A stretch of 64,000 nt of DNA, taken from contig JAPFBL010000555.1 of NCBI GenBank assembly GCA_026182355.1, positions 258,501 to 322,500 of the forward strand, given 5' to 3'. Below are positions 35,619-46,376 of the stretch, piece by piece. How positions within the stretch are numbered: position 1 is the stretch's first letter; each line of letters opens with the position of its first letter. A program made the translations under genes and the position numbers. The DNA is from Hermatobates lingyangjiaoensis. Lineage: Eukaryota > Arthropoda > Insecta > Hemiptera > Hermatobatidae. The notes below the pieces were generated by a model, which did not search any database, was not told where the DNA came from, and saw only the letters and a program-made list of their open reading frames with translations.

Positions 35619-38065
35619 CTACGTTCCTGCATGCAGTTTTAAATATTCTTGAGAAGCTCGTGGTCTGGTTGTTCAGGTTCGGCTTCTTTTCTCTTATGCA
35701 CAGCGCTTCCAGAATGTGTGTGTAGCCTTCTCAGGTCATTTTCTTGATAAAGTAATGTGATATTTTTATTCAATTCTTCCCTGGTTAGCTTGAGGCTATG
35801 GGTGCTCTGCGTATGTTCTTTCGGGGCACCTGCAGTCAGGTGCATTGTTAATCTCCTGGATAATGTTGTTGCTGTAGAAACCCATGTAGCATGATTTAAG
35901 GAACTCACAGTTTCCTATGGTACAATTGTATTGGTATACCACATTGGTCTTTTGCAAGAGTGGTTTTTGCAGTAAATTATTCTTGACTATTAAGTGTGTT
36001 GTGCAAAAACTTCTATAGTAAATTCTAATCTTCAGTTGGTCTCCAGAATTGTTGCACTTCGTATTGTTTTTAATAATGGTCTTCAGTATTCTTTCATCGG
36101 TTTTGTAATGATTGGAAAATTGGTTTCTATAGTAGACCGTTTGTATTGTACCTTGGGTGTGTGGCTGGTCCTTCGGGTGTTTGAATCTGGAAATATATTT
36201 GTGTAAGAGATTGTCAAAGTACCTATTGCTGTATCCATTGTTAATTAAAACTTGTTTTATCCTTTCTATTGCAATATTAAAAAGAAACCAATTTGAAGAA
36301 GTTTTTGAAAGCTCGATGTATGAGTGCTCGTACTGTTCCATCTTTATACCTGTTAGGGCATTCACTCCGAGCGTTCAAATAGATTCCACCTTTTGTAGGT
36401 TTTACGTAAACTGATGTTGTATTGTGATCAATGTTTTCATTAATAGTGACATCCAGGAAGTTGATTGTTTTTTCCGTACAGAGTTCTATTGTGAACTTGA
36501 GGACAGAGATTGCTTCGAATGCATTTCTTAAGGTGTCGATGTGTTCTAATTTGTGGCCACAATAAAACAGTCGTCGACATATCTACAATACATGTTTGGT
36601 TTGCTTATCGATTCTTGTGCAAGCACTAAATTCTCAATATGGCACATATAGAAAGTTGGCGAAAGTAACACCTAATGGTGAGCCCATTGCCACTCCATCA
36701 ATTTGATAATACAAAGTACCATCTATATGGTTGAATGGATTTTTGGTCGTACAGGATCGCAACAGATTTTCCAAGGTGATTCTTTTGAACGGGGGAGGGG
36801 GTAGGCTGGGGGTGATTATAGGCAGATTCACATATGATACTGATAGTCTCTTCAACCGGCACATTAGTAAACAAGGATTCCACGTCCAGTGAAGCCATTG
36901 TTCCTTGAGGTTTAGTTAACGCAAAATTTCTAAGAATTCATCTGTTGACCTAAGTAGATATTTGGCTGGCAGATATGGAGTTATGATATTATTCAACGTT
37001 TTAGCTGTATTGTAAGTGGGTGTGCATACCTGAGAAATGATGGGTCTTAAGGGGTTACCTGTCTTGTGATTTTTCACGTTTCGTAGATGTAACCTGGGTT
37101 GAACTCACCTATTACAGGTTTTTAGAACTTGTTCACCACTGTCCTTATTGGCTTCTCTTATTAGTTTATTCAATTCTATTTTTAATTTGCTGGTTGGATT
37201 TTTTGATATTTTTTTAAACTTGCTACTGTCTTGTAGTATAACATCCAACTTTTGCTTGTATTCTGATCTGTCCTTATAATGAATTGGTTAGCTTTATCAG
37301 CTTTTCTTATGATTATTTCTTGATTGTTTCTCAGCCGTTTAGCAGCTTCTTTGAGGTTCTTCGTAAGTATCAAACTGTTGCCGAATCTCTTGTCTTGGAT
37401 GCTTCAAATTTCAGTTGATTTGTAAATCGGGATTAATGGTAATAAAGTTTTGGTCTTGAAGTTTCAATAATGAATCATATAATAACTCAAGCTCTGTCCT
37501 TTTTTTCAATTTGTCAAATTTACTTTTAATGTGGCACTTTGTTCCTAGGTTAAAAGTTCTATTTCATCTTCAGCGAGTTTATGTTTTGACAGGTTGATAT
37601 AGGCTTCTCGTTTACCTGGCAAGCAGATTCGTCCTCCATACAGCTTATTTAACTTTCTCAAAGTCCTGCTACTTGTTACCTCATACTCTTGATTATTATC
37701 TTCTTTCAATACGTTTGTATAGCTCCTCCTTTAGAGGGATGTTGTCCGTCCATTCATCCATTTCCCTTTCGCATATAGATATTTCTTTATAACACTGTAA
37801 TAATATTCTTTCTTGTTTTTCAATCTCAAATTTTTGTAGATTTCTTCTGTATTGAATAGTAATTTTCTCTTCTCGGACTGCTGGGTCATAGTACGAATAT
37901 TTGTGTATTTTGGGAGCAGACCTTCAATCAAACATGTTTTATTAAAATTATGCCAATTTTAACTTTTGTTCTTTTCCGAGTTAATTTTTCAAGTTTTCTC
38001 ACTATGATTTCCACCTTTCTGGTAAAAATAAAGTAATTCACAAAAGATTTATTCTTGACTTCCAT
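35619..38065 (-). pseudogene. PLE unit 1, duplicate
   Basis: The same sequence as 19257-21703, with identical frame-breaking indels wherever compared. Independent decay cannot explain shared lesions of this kind, so the copy arose after the lesions (or after the errors) did. Confidence 0.85.
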
Positions 38066-38361
38066 TTTATTAACTAACAAGTTTTAACTATAACAAACAA
38101 ATTAACCTTACATACAAATTACATACGACGTTTCGGTCAGCTCTGACCATCTTCAGGCACTAATAACAATTCATAACAGAATCAAATACAAAAATAAGAA
38201 CTATCTAAATTATTAACACAATTATTAACATCCTAACAGAATATAGAAAATATCTACATGATTTGAGTGGGAGGTTATACAGGTTATAACGGTCCTCAGG
38301 GTTGCTATTAATTAAAAGTACTAACGAATTGAAATAATCAGGGATTGAACTTAATATTATC

Positions 38362-40800
38362 CTACGTTTCCTGCATGCAGTTTTATATTCTTGAGAAGCT
38401 CGTGGTCTGGTTGTTCAGGTTCGGCTTCTTTTCTTATGCACAGCGCTTCCAGAATGTGTAGCCTTCTCAGGTCATTTATTGATAAAGTAATGTGATATTT
38501 TTATTCAATCTTCCCTGGTTAGCTTGAGGCTATGGTGCTCTGCGTATGTTCTTTCGGGGCACCTGCAGTCAGGTGCTTTGTTCATCTCCTGGATAATGTT
38601 GTTGCTGTAGTACCAATGTAGCATGATTTAAGGAACTCACAGTTTCCTATGGTACAATTGTATTGGTATACCACATTGGTCTTTTGCAAGAGTGGTTTTT
38701 GCAGTAAATTATTCTTGACTATTAAGTGTGTTGTGCAAAAACTTCTATAGTAAATTCTAATCTTCAGTTGGTCTCCAGAATTGTTGCACTTCGTATTGTT
38801 TTTAATAATGGTCTTCAGTATTCTTTCATCGGTTTTGTAATGATTGGAAAATTGGTTTCTATAGTAGACCGTTTGTATTGTACCTTGGGTGTGTGGCTGG
38901 TCCTTCGGGTGTTTGAATCTGGTATATATTTGTTGTGTAAGAGATTGTCAAAAGTACCTATTGCTGTATCCATTGTTAATTAAAACTTGTTTTATCCTTT
39001 CTATTGCAATATTAAAAAGAAACAATTTGAAGAAGTTTTGAAAGCTCGATGTATGAGTGCTCGTACTGTTCCATCTTTATACCTGTTAGGGCATTCACTC
39101 CGAGCGTTCAAATAGATTCCACCTTTGTAGGTTTTACGTAAACTGATGTTGTATAGTGATCAATGTTTTCATTAATAGTGACATCCAGGAGTTGATTGTT
39201 TTTTCCGTACAGAGTTCTATTGTGAATTGAGGACAGAGATTGCTTCGAATGCATTTCTTAAGGTGTCGATGTGTTCTAAATTTGTGGCACAATAAAACAG
39301 TCGTCGACATATCTACAATACATGTTTGGTTTGCTTATCGATTCTTGTGCAAGCACTAAATTCTCAATATGGCACATATAGAAGTTGGCGAAAGTAACAC
39401 CTAATGGTTGAGCCATTTGCCACTCCATCAATTTGATAATACAAAGTACCATCTATATGGTTGAATGGATTTTTGGTCGTACAGGATCGCAACAGATTTT
39501 CCAGATGATTCTTTTGAACGGGGAGGGGGTAGGCTGGGGTGTTTTATAGGCAGATTCACATATGATACTGATAGTCTCTTCAACCGCACATTAGTAAACA
39601 AGGATTCACGTCCAGTGAAGCCATTGTTCCTTGAGGTTTAGTTACACGCAAAATTTCTAAGAATCATCTGTTGACCTAAGTAGATATTTGGCTGGCAGAT
39701 ATGGAGTTATGTATTTATTCAACGTTTTAGCTGTATTGTAAGTGGTGTGCATACCTGAGAAATGATGGGTCTTAAGGGGTTACCTGTCTTGTGATTTTTC
39801 ACGTTTCCGTAGATGTTAACCTGGGTTGAACTCACCTATTACAGGTTTTAGAACTTGTTCACCACTGTCCTTATTGGCTTCCTTAATTAGTTTATTCAAT
39901 TCTATTTTTAAATTTGCTGGTTGGATTTTTTGTATTTTTTTAAACTTGCTACTGTCTTGTAGTATAACATCCAACTTTTGCTTGTATTCTGATCTGTCCT
40001 TATAATGAATTGGTTAGCTTTATCAGCTTTTCTTATGATTATTTCTTGATTGTTTCTCAGCCGTTTAGCAGCTTCTTTGAGGTTCTTCGTAAGTATCAAA
40101 CTGTTGCCGAAATCTCTTGTCTTGGATGCTTCAAATTTCAGTTGATCTTGTAAATCGGGATTAATGGTAATAAAGTTTTGGTCTTGAAGTTTCAATAATG
40201 AATCATATAATAACTCAAGCTCTGTCCTTTTTTTCAATTTGTCAAATTTACTTTTAATGTGGCACTTTGTTCCTAGGTTTTAAAGTTCTATTTCATCTTC
40301 GGCGAGTTTATGTTTTGACAGGTTGATATAGGCTTCTCGTTTACCTGGCAAGCAGATTCGTCCTCCATACAGCTTATTTAACTTTCTCAAAGTCCTGCTA
40401 CTTGTTACCTCATACTCTTGATTATTAATCTCTTCAATACGTTTGTATAGCTCCTCCTTTTAGAGGGATGTTGTCCGTCCATTCATCCAATTCCCTTTCG
40501 CATATAGATATTTCTTTATCACACTGTAATAATATTCTTTCTTGTTTTTCAATCTCAAATTTTTGTAGATTTCTTCTGTATTGAATAGTAATATTTTCTC
40601 TTCTCGGACTGCTGGGTCATAAGTACGAATATTTGTGTATTTTGGGAGCAGACCTTCAATCAAAATGTTTTATTAAAAATTATGCCATTTTTAACTTTTG
40701 TTCTTTTCCGAGTTAATTTTTCAAGTTTTCTCACTATGGATTTCCACCTTTCTGGTAAAAAATAAAGTAATTCACCAAAAGATTTATTCTTGACTTCCAT
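38362..40800 (-). pseudogene. PLE unit 2, duplicate
   Basis: The same sequence as 22000-24438, including the 109-residue clean stretch (39908-40237). Confidence 0.85.
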
Positions 40801-41100
40801 TTTATTAACTAACAAGTTTAAACTATAACAAACAAATTAACCTTACATACAAATTACATACGACGTTTCGGTCAGCTCTGACCATCTTCAGGCACTAATA
40901 ACAATTCATAACAGAACTCAAATACAAAAATAAGAACTATCTAAATTATTAACACAATTATTAACATCCTAACAGAATAAGAAATATCTACATGAATTGA
41001 GTGGGAGGAGGTTATACAGGTTATAACGGTCCTCAGGGTTGCTATTAATTAAAAGTACTAACGAATTTGAAAATAATCAGGGATTGAACTTAATATTATC

Positions 41101-41580
41101 CTACGTTCCTGCATGCAGTTCAGTTTTAATATTCTTGAGAAGCTCGTGGTCTGGTTGTTCAGGTTCGGCTTCTTTTTCTTTATGCACAGCGATTCCAGAA
41201 TGTGTAGCCTTCTCAGGTCATTTTCTTGATAAAGTAATGTGATATTTTTATTCAATTCTTCCCTGGTTAGCTTGAGGCTATGGGTGCTCTGCGTATGTTC
41301 TTTCGGGGCACCTGCAGTCAGGTGCATGTTAATCTCCTGGATAATGTTGTTGCTGTAGAACCAATGTAGCATGATTTAGGAACTCACAGTTTCCTATGGT
41401 ACAATTGTATTGGTATACCACATTGGTCTTTTGCAAGAGTGGTTTTTGCAGTAAATTATTCTTGACTATTAAGTGTGTTGTGCAAAAACTTCTATAGTAA
41501 ATTCTAATCTTCAGTTGGTCTCCAGAATTGTTGCACTTCGTATTGTTTTTAATAATGGTCTTCAGTATTCTTTCATCGGT
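41101..41580 (-). pseudogene. PLE unit 3, truncated duplicate
   Basis: The 3' ~480 bp of unit 3. It stops at ...TTTCATCGGTTT, where the sequence folds back into the plus-strand PLE copy. The join lacks any spacer. Confidence 0.85.
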
Positions 41581-41628
41581 TTATCAACTGAAATTTGAAG
41601 CATCCAAGAAAGAGATTTCGGCAACAGT

Positions 41629-43377
41629 TTGATACTTACGAAGAACCTCAAAGAAGCTGCTAAACGGCTGAGAAACAATCAAGAAATAATCATAAGAAAA
41701 GCTGATAAAGCTAACCAATTCATTATAATGGACAGATCAGAATACAAGCAAAAGTTGGATGTTATACTACAAGACAGTAGCAAGTTTAAAAAAATATCAA
41801 AAAATCCAACCAGCAAATTAAAAATAGAATTGAATAAACTAATTAAGGAAGCCAATAAGGACAGTGGTGAACAAGTTCTAAAACCTGTAATAGGTGAGTT
41901 CAACCCAGGTTACATCTACGGAAACGTGAAAAATCACAAGACAGGTAACCCCTTAAGACCCATCATTTCTCAGGTATGCACACCCACTTACAATACAGCT
42001 AAAACGTTGAATAATATCATAACTCCATATCTGCCAGCCAAATATCTACTTAGGTCAACAGATGAATTCTTAGAAATTTTGCGTGTAACTAAACCTCAAG
42101 GAACAATGGCTTCACTGGACGTGGAATCCTTGTTTACTAATGTGCCGGTTGAAGAGACTATCAGTATCATATGTGAATCTGCCTATAATCACCCCAGCCT
42201 ACCCCCTCCCCCGTTCAAAAGAATCACCTTGGAAAATCTGTTGCGATCCTGTACGACCAAAAATCCATTCAACCATATAGATGGTACTTTGTATTATCAA
42301 ATTGATGGAGTGGCAATGGGCTCACCATTAGGTGTTACTTTCGCCAACTTCTATATGTGCCATATTGAGAATTTAGTGCTTGCACAAGAATCGATAAGCA
42401 AACCAAACATGTATTGTAGATATGTCGACGACTGTTTTATTGTGGCCACAAATTTAGAACACATCGACACCTTAAGAAATGCATTCGAAGCAATCTCTGT
42501 CCTCAAGTTCACAATAGAACTCTGTACGGAAAAAACAATCAACTTCCTGGATGTCACTATTAATGAAAACATTGATCACTATACAACATCAGTTTACGTA
42601 AAACCTACAAAAGGTGGAATCTATTTGAACGCTCGGAGTGAATGCCCTAACAGGTATAAAGATGGAACAGTACGAGCACTCATACATCGAGCTTTCAAAA
42701 CTTCTTCAAATTGGTTTCTTTTTAATATTGCAATAGAAAGGATAAAACAAGTTTTAATTAACAATGGATACAGCAATAGGTACTTTGACAATCTCTTACA
42801 CAAATATATTTCCAGATTCAAACACCCGAAGGACCAGCCACACACCCAAGGTACAATACAAACGGTCTACTATAGAAACCAATTTTCCAATCATTACAAA
42901 ACCGATGAAAGAATACTGAAGACCATTATTAAAAACAATACGAAGTGCAACAATTCTGGAGACCAACTGAAGATTAGAATTTACTATAGAAGTTTTTGCA
43001 CAACACACTTAATAGTCAAGAATAATTTACTGCAAAAACCACTCTTGCAAAAGACCAATGTGGTATACCAATACAATTGTACCATAGGAAACTGTGAGTT
43101 CCTTAAATCATGCTACATTGGTTCTACAGCAACAACATTATCCAGGAGATTAACAATGCACCTGACTGCAGGTGCCCCGAAAGAACATACGCAGAGCACC
43201 CATAGCCTCAAGCTAACCAGGGAAGAATTGAATAAAAATATCACATTACTTTATCAAGAAAATGACCTGAGAAGGCTACACATTCTGGAAGCGCTGTGCA
43301 TAAGAGAAAAGAAGCCGAACCTGAACAACCAGACCACGAGCTTCTCAAGAATATTAAAACTGCATGCAGGAACGTAG
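41629..43377 (+). CDS. Penelope-like element RT with C-terminal GIY-YIG endonuclease (5'-truncated)
   Basis: A 582-residue open frame, the longest in the window, on the opposite strand to the array. It corresponds to the C-terminal ~70% of the ~810-residue PLE protein. Visible RT motifs are SLDVESLFTNVPVEE (motif A, Asp about 164), DGVAMGSPLG (about 226-235), YVDD (265-268, catalytic aspartates) and NFLDV (about 304). A GIY-YIG nuclease domain follows: VVYQY (about 478), CYIGSTATTLSRR (about 495) and a candidate metal-binding Glu in HILEALC (about 554). Cysteines around CTIGNCEFLKSC sit where PLE nucleases carry a zinc-binding motif. RT plus GIY-YIG in one protein is diagnostic of Penelope-like elements, which copy RNA onto nicked DNA in the nucleus. 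The start given is only the first Met after a probable 1-bp loss near 41609; the true N-terminus is missing at the foldback junction (41581). Confidence 0.93.
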   Translation: MILTKNLKEAAKRLRNNQEIIIRKADKANQFIIMDRSEYKQKLDVILQDSSKFKKISKNPTSKLKIELNKLIKEANKDSGEQVLKPVIGEFNPGYIYGNVKNHKTGNPLRPIISQVCTPTYNTAKTLNNIITPYLPAKYLLRSTDEFLEILRVTKPQGTMASLDVESLFTNVPVEETISIICESAYNHPSLPPPPFKRITLENLLRSCTTKNPFNHIDGTLYYQIDGVAMGSPLGVTFANFYMCHIENLVLAQESISKPNMYCRYVDDCFIVATNLEHIDTLRNAFEAISVLKFTIELCTEKTINFLDVTINENIDHYTTSVYVKPTKGGIYLNARSECPNRYKDGTVRALIHRAFKTSSNWFLFNIAIERIKQVLINNGYSNRYFDNLLHKYISRFKHPKDQPHTQGTIQTVYYRNQFSNHYKTDERILKTIIKNNTKCNNSGDQLKIRIYYRSFCTTHLIVKNNLLQKPLLQKTNVVYQYNCTIGNCEFLKSCYIGSTATTLSRRLTMHLTAGAPKEHTQSTHSLKLTREELNKNITLLYQENDLRRLHILEALCIREKKPNLNNQTTSFSRILKLHAGT

Positions 43378-43805
43378 GATAATATTAAGTTCAATCCCTG
43401 ATTATTTTCAAATTCGTTAGTACTTTTAATTAATAGCAACCCTGAGGACCGTTATAACCTGTATAACCTCCCATTCAATTCATGTAGATATTTCTTATTC
43501 TGTTAGGATGTTAATAATTGTGTTAATAATTTAGATAGTTCTTATTTTTGTATTTGAGTTCTGTTATGAATTGTTATTAGTGCCTGAAGATGGTCAGAGC
43601 TGACCGAAACGTCGTATGTAATTTGTATGTAAGGTTAATTTGTTTGTTATAGTTAAAACTTGTTAGTTAATAAAATGGAAGTCAAGAATAAATCTTTTGG
43701 TGAATTACTTTATTTTTTACCAGAAAGGTGGAAATCCATAGTGAGAAAACTTGAAAAATTAACTCGGAAAAGAACAAAAGTTAAAATTGGCATAATTTTT
43801 AATAA

Positions 43806-43808
<3 letters not shown>
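43378..43808 (+). mobile_element. PLE 3' region and pseudo-LTR, plus copy
   Basis: After the stop come ~205 bp of untranslated sequence, the hammerhead-like core (43580-43617), and then ATG at 43674 opening the PLE N-terminus (MEVKNKSFGELLYFLPERWK...). The frame ends at ...FNKT where (TA)n begins at 43809. This is the outer end of the inverted half and mirrors 18797-19060, although it is truncated ~35 bp earlier. Confidence 0.8.
43580..43617 (+). ncRNA. PLE hammerhead-ribozyme-like core
   Basis: Stem I 5' strand GTGC (43580-43583). CTGAAGA at 43584-43590. Stem II hairpin GGTCAG/CTGACC. GAA, then palindrome ACGT (43609-43612) and C at 43613, the expected cleavage residue. Stem I 3' strand GTAT pairs with GTGC (two Watson-Crick and two G-U pairs). 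Every core nucleotide of the hammerhead fits. Stem III has no loop and so needs a partner molecule or unit. PLE pseudo-LTRs are known to carry minimal hammerheads. Activity is inferred, not shown. Confidence 0.7.
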
Positions 43809-43857
<49 letters not shown>

Positions 43858-44139
43858 TAAAAGAAACGGTCCAGCGGACTTTTTTACAATAAAATAAAAA
43901 ACGAAGGAAACACACAGAAAGACACAGACATAACTCACATCGATATTTCGACAATCGTCGTCATCAGGAGGTGCGAAGAGCGAAGAGTCCCGCAGGAAGA
44001 CAGGGCGGTACCGCCCTGTCTTCCTGCGGGACTCTTCGCACCTCCTGATGACGACGATTGTCGAAATATCGATGTGAGTTATGTCTGTGTCTTTCTGTGT
44101 GTTTCCTTCGTTTTTATTTTATTATATATATAATATATA

Positions 44140-44170
<31 letters not shown>
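43809..44170. mobile_element. Palindromic hammerhead-type insertion (element 9)
   Basis: Flanked by (TA)n at 43809-43852 and about 44124-44170. The centre is a near-perfect palindrome (CCTGTCTTCCTGCGGG and its complement around 44010). Outward-facing cores lie at 43967-43944 (minus) and 44045-44068 (plus): CTGATGA, hairpin CGAC GATT GTCG, GAA, palindrome ATAT, C. Stem I is GA.GTG against CAC.TC with one mismatch. A GTGAGT donor-like motif lies at 44074-44079. This is the best-conserved small element. Confidence 0.68.
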
Positions 44171-44520
44171 ATAGGTGTGTTCTCTAATCTGGGTTCGGTC
44201 AATTTTCCAGGATAAAAAATCAAACTCTCGTTGCCAACGTTTCGGTTTTATTTAAAACCTTTTTCATAGGCCTACAAACAAAGGATAATAAGAAATCACA
44301 TATCAACATCAAACATATACAAACAAAGGATAATAAGAAATCACATATCAACATCAAACATATACAAACAAAGGATAATAAGAAATCACATATCAACATC
44401 AAACATATGTTTCCTATGAAAAAGGTTTTAAATAAAACCGAAACGTTGGCAACGAGAGTTTGATTTTTTATCCTGGAAAATTGACCGAACCCCGATTAGA
44501 GAACACACCTATTCTATCAA
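44171..44520. mobile_element. Palindromic insertion with 45-bp tandem core (element 10)
   Basis: The outer arms are complementary (GGTGTGTTCTCTAATCTGGG against its complement near 44508). Degenerate hammerhead-like cores face outward: CTATGAAAAAGG, ..., AAAACC, GAA, palindrome ACGT, T (44412-44448 on plus, mirrored at 44271-44238). CTGANGA is not intact. The centre holds three copies of a 45-bp repeat (ACAAACAAAGGATAATAAGA...) at about 44274-44408. Confidence 0.55.
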
Positions 44521-45079
44521 ACGGTCGATATATTATTGAATCTGTTATATATATATATATATAGAAATATATATAAGGGTAAAGAAGTTATATCAGTCGG
44601 CGAAGTGATGGGGGTTGAACTAGTAATCATAAATTTCATTAGAAATGCAAGCTACGAGAAAAAAATTTGAATTATTGAAGTTCCCGAAATTCCCCATTGG
44701 GTAACAACATTTGGATTATACTTCAGGTTAACCAGACAAGTAAAGAAAACGGTAAGAAAATACACAGGTTAGAGAGCCACATTATACAAAAAGTACTTTA
44801 TTGAATTGAACATCTTTAAATGTTTGTTAGCACCATCCGGAAACATAAAATGCATATACCACATAACCTGGACATTGTGAAAAAAACAATTTAATCCAAA
44901 AATTATAGAAATCTTAAACAGATTTAAGATTAAATAAATAATGGCTTTTATTATTCCATTTTAGTCAATTGTCAAAACAACAAATATTTAAAATTTATTT
45001 TCTTAGATATATGTTATCGATATTACAACATTAATTAACTCACAAAAATTTAAAATTAATGACTTTATTACAAAGATAG
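44521..45079. other. C1D downstream region
   Basis: A (TA)n tract at 44547-44563 is followed by unassigned AT-rich sequence. On the minus strand AATAAA signals are possible at 45069-45064 (very close to the stop) and 44801-44796, so the C1D 3' end probably lies here. No other gene is seen. Confidence 0.45.
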
Positions 45080-45523
45080 TCAGTCTTCTTGTCTTTTTCT
45101 CTTCTTATTCCTTTCCTGGGGCATCCATAGACCACTTCGAACAAACCTTCGAACCGCTTCTTTATCAATATGTGGAATAGTCTTTCTTTCTTTAATTAAT
45201 TTAAATCTATTTACTTGCTCTTTAACTCTATCAGTTTCTTTTTTCAAATGAGTTCCAGAAGGATTCATTCCCATTAACCTCATGGAAATCCAAAAAATAG
45301 ATGTATAAGCGTATGACAAAAATAAATCATATTCCACTTTATCTTCTACAGACAAATTTTCATAAATATCATTCTTCATAATAGGTTGTAAAAATTCTTT
45401 TATAATTTTAATTTTATCACTCACATTTTCTATTGAACTGACTAAATCTTTAAATTGAGACAGATCTCCATACTCATTTCCAGACGTTTGAGTCGACTCA
45501 TTCCCATCTGAATTCAAATCCAT
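45080..45523 (-). CDS. C1D: Nuclear nucleic acid-binding protein C1D (Rrp47/Lrp1 family)
   Basis: 147 residues, close to the ~141 of human C1D. The Sas10/C1D domain is recognisable: KVEYDLFLSYAYTSIFWISM (about 75-94), MGMNPSGTHLKKETDRVKEQ, then AVRRFVRSGLWMPQ and a basic tail (RNKKRKRQED). In the family this protein is a cofactor of the nuclear RNA exosome (with EXOSC10/Rrp6) in rRNA, snoRNA and snRNA 3' processing, and is also linked to DNA repair. I chose the ATG at 45523 because of its AAAATGG context; an in-frame GTG 18 bases upstream is unlikely to initiate. The coding region is a single exon. It is divergent to RPL31, with coding starts 630 bp apart. Confidence 0.9.
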   Translation of the reverse strand: MDLNSDGNESTQTSGNEYGDLSQFKDLVSSIENVSDKIKIIKEFLQPIMKNDIYENLSVEDKVEYDLFLSYAYTSIFWISMRLMGMNPSGTHLKKETDRVKEQVNRFKLIKERKTIPHIDKEAVRRFVRSGLWMPQERNKKRKRQED

Positions 45524-46145
45524 TTTAAACAAACTTAACACAAAATTAACTTCAATGTCTTAAAGGTTAAAGTACGGTTATTGTTCATGGTTTCAATAAC
45601 ATAGGAATAACAAATACCTACATTTATTTTAATGAAATTGCAATGACTGACTAGAATTTTAAAAACAACTGTAAAATTAGCTATTTTATTTTAAGTTATT
45701 TCTATTTAACATGTGTACTTCATATTTTAGGGAATTTTCACATACACACATCTGAAAGAAACCTGAATAGTTGTTACAACCGCATGCTCTTTGGTTTTGA
45801 GTTGTAAATAGGTTATATCTCATGTGAGTATATTTTTTATCTTGTTCCAATACTTTTTCTCCAATGTAGTGTGTTTGTTAGTAATATTTTACAATTACCG
45901 ATATTAATATTTATTTTTTTGAAATACTAATTGATCTGATATCAATAATTGTATATATTTTGTCCAGCCAATATTAAGTGACTTCAACATACGTATCTGG
46001 GTTTTCTGAACTTTTTGGATCTAAATTTTATATTGTTGTAGTATTAATTGTTGTAAGGGTCATAGCTTTACATCGGTTTTGTATATTCTTGACCAACAAT
46101 GTTAATCTTTCTGTTATGTTATTTAACTTAATTATACAATTATAG
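45524..46145. promoter_or_regulatory. Shared upstream region of C1D and RPL31
   Basis: The divergent genes share this 0.6-kb interval. For RPL31 a pyrimidine-initiated (TOP-like) start CTCTTTGG near 45788 and a strong donor-like GTGAGT at 45824 are plausible. They would give a 5'UTR exon and an intron ending at the TTATACAATTATAG acceptor (46145). The acceptor is clear; the start site and donor are inference. Bidirectional promoter use is likely from geometry only. Confidence 0.4.
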
Positions 46146-46376
46146 AAAGACCATGGTTAAGGCGAAAGGAGAAAAGAGAGGAAAATCTGCCATCAATGAA
46201 GTGGTAACTAGAGTGTACACGATAAACCTCCATAAGAGGTTATATGGAATTGGATTCAAGAAGAGAGCCCCCAGGGCAGTTAAAGAAATTAGAAAATTTG
46301 CAATGAAGAGAATGGGAACTCCAGATGTCCGCATTGATACATATTTGAATAAACATGTGTGGTCGAAGGGAATCAA
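46146..46376 (+). CDS. RPL31: 60S ribosomal protein L31, first coding exon
   Basis: ATG at 46153 follows an acceptor AG by seven bases (ACCATGG, good context); coding is 46153-46376. It encodes the first 74 residues and two bases of codon 75: [38 protein letters not shown], then [17 protein letters not shown]. The exon ends at AA|GTGAGT (donor at 46377). Reading on would meet TGA at once, so the protein must continue in the exon at 50027. Joined length is 375 nt, 124 residues, the normal family size. eL31 sits at the peptide exit tunnel region of the large subunit. Confidence 0.96.

Larger units (their letters stand above)
33157..41580 (+). repeat. Large direct repeat, copy 2 (~8.42 kb)
   Basis: The counterpart of 16797-25218. 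It contains elements 3 (33570-33710), 4 (33989-34015), 5 (34371-34410), 6 (34480-34774) and 7 (34797-35152). The PLE family 2 N-terminal fragment is at 33745-33905 and the terminal pseudo-LTR at 35159-35422. It ends where the inverted PLE copy begins. Confidence 0.9.

Noticed and set aside
41679..43439. Minus-strand frames opposite the intact PLE copy (for example 42351-42572)
   Set aside because: Antisense shadows of the RT/GIY-YIG frame, repeated wherever the PLE is repeated.
43811..44170. Rho-independent-type terminators from the GC-rich palindromes
   Set aside because: This is eukaryotic DNA, and the hairpins are part of palindromic insertions with conserved ribozyme-like cores.
44220..44402. 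60-codon frame with 15-residue repeats (ICDFLLSFVC)
   Set aside because: It is a translation of the 45-bp tandem repeat in the centre of a palindromic insertion; no start context or family.
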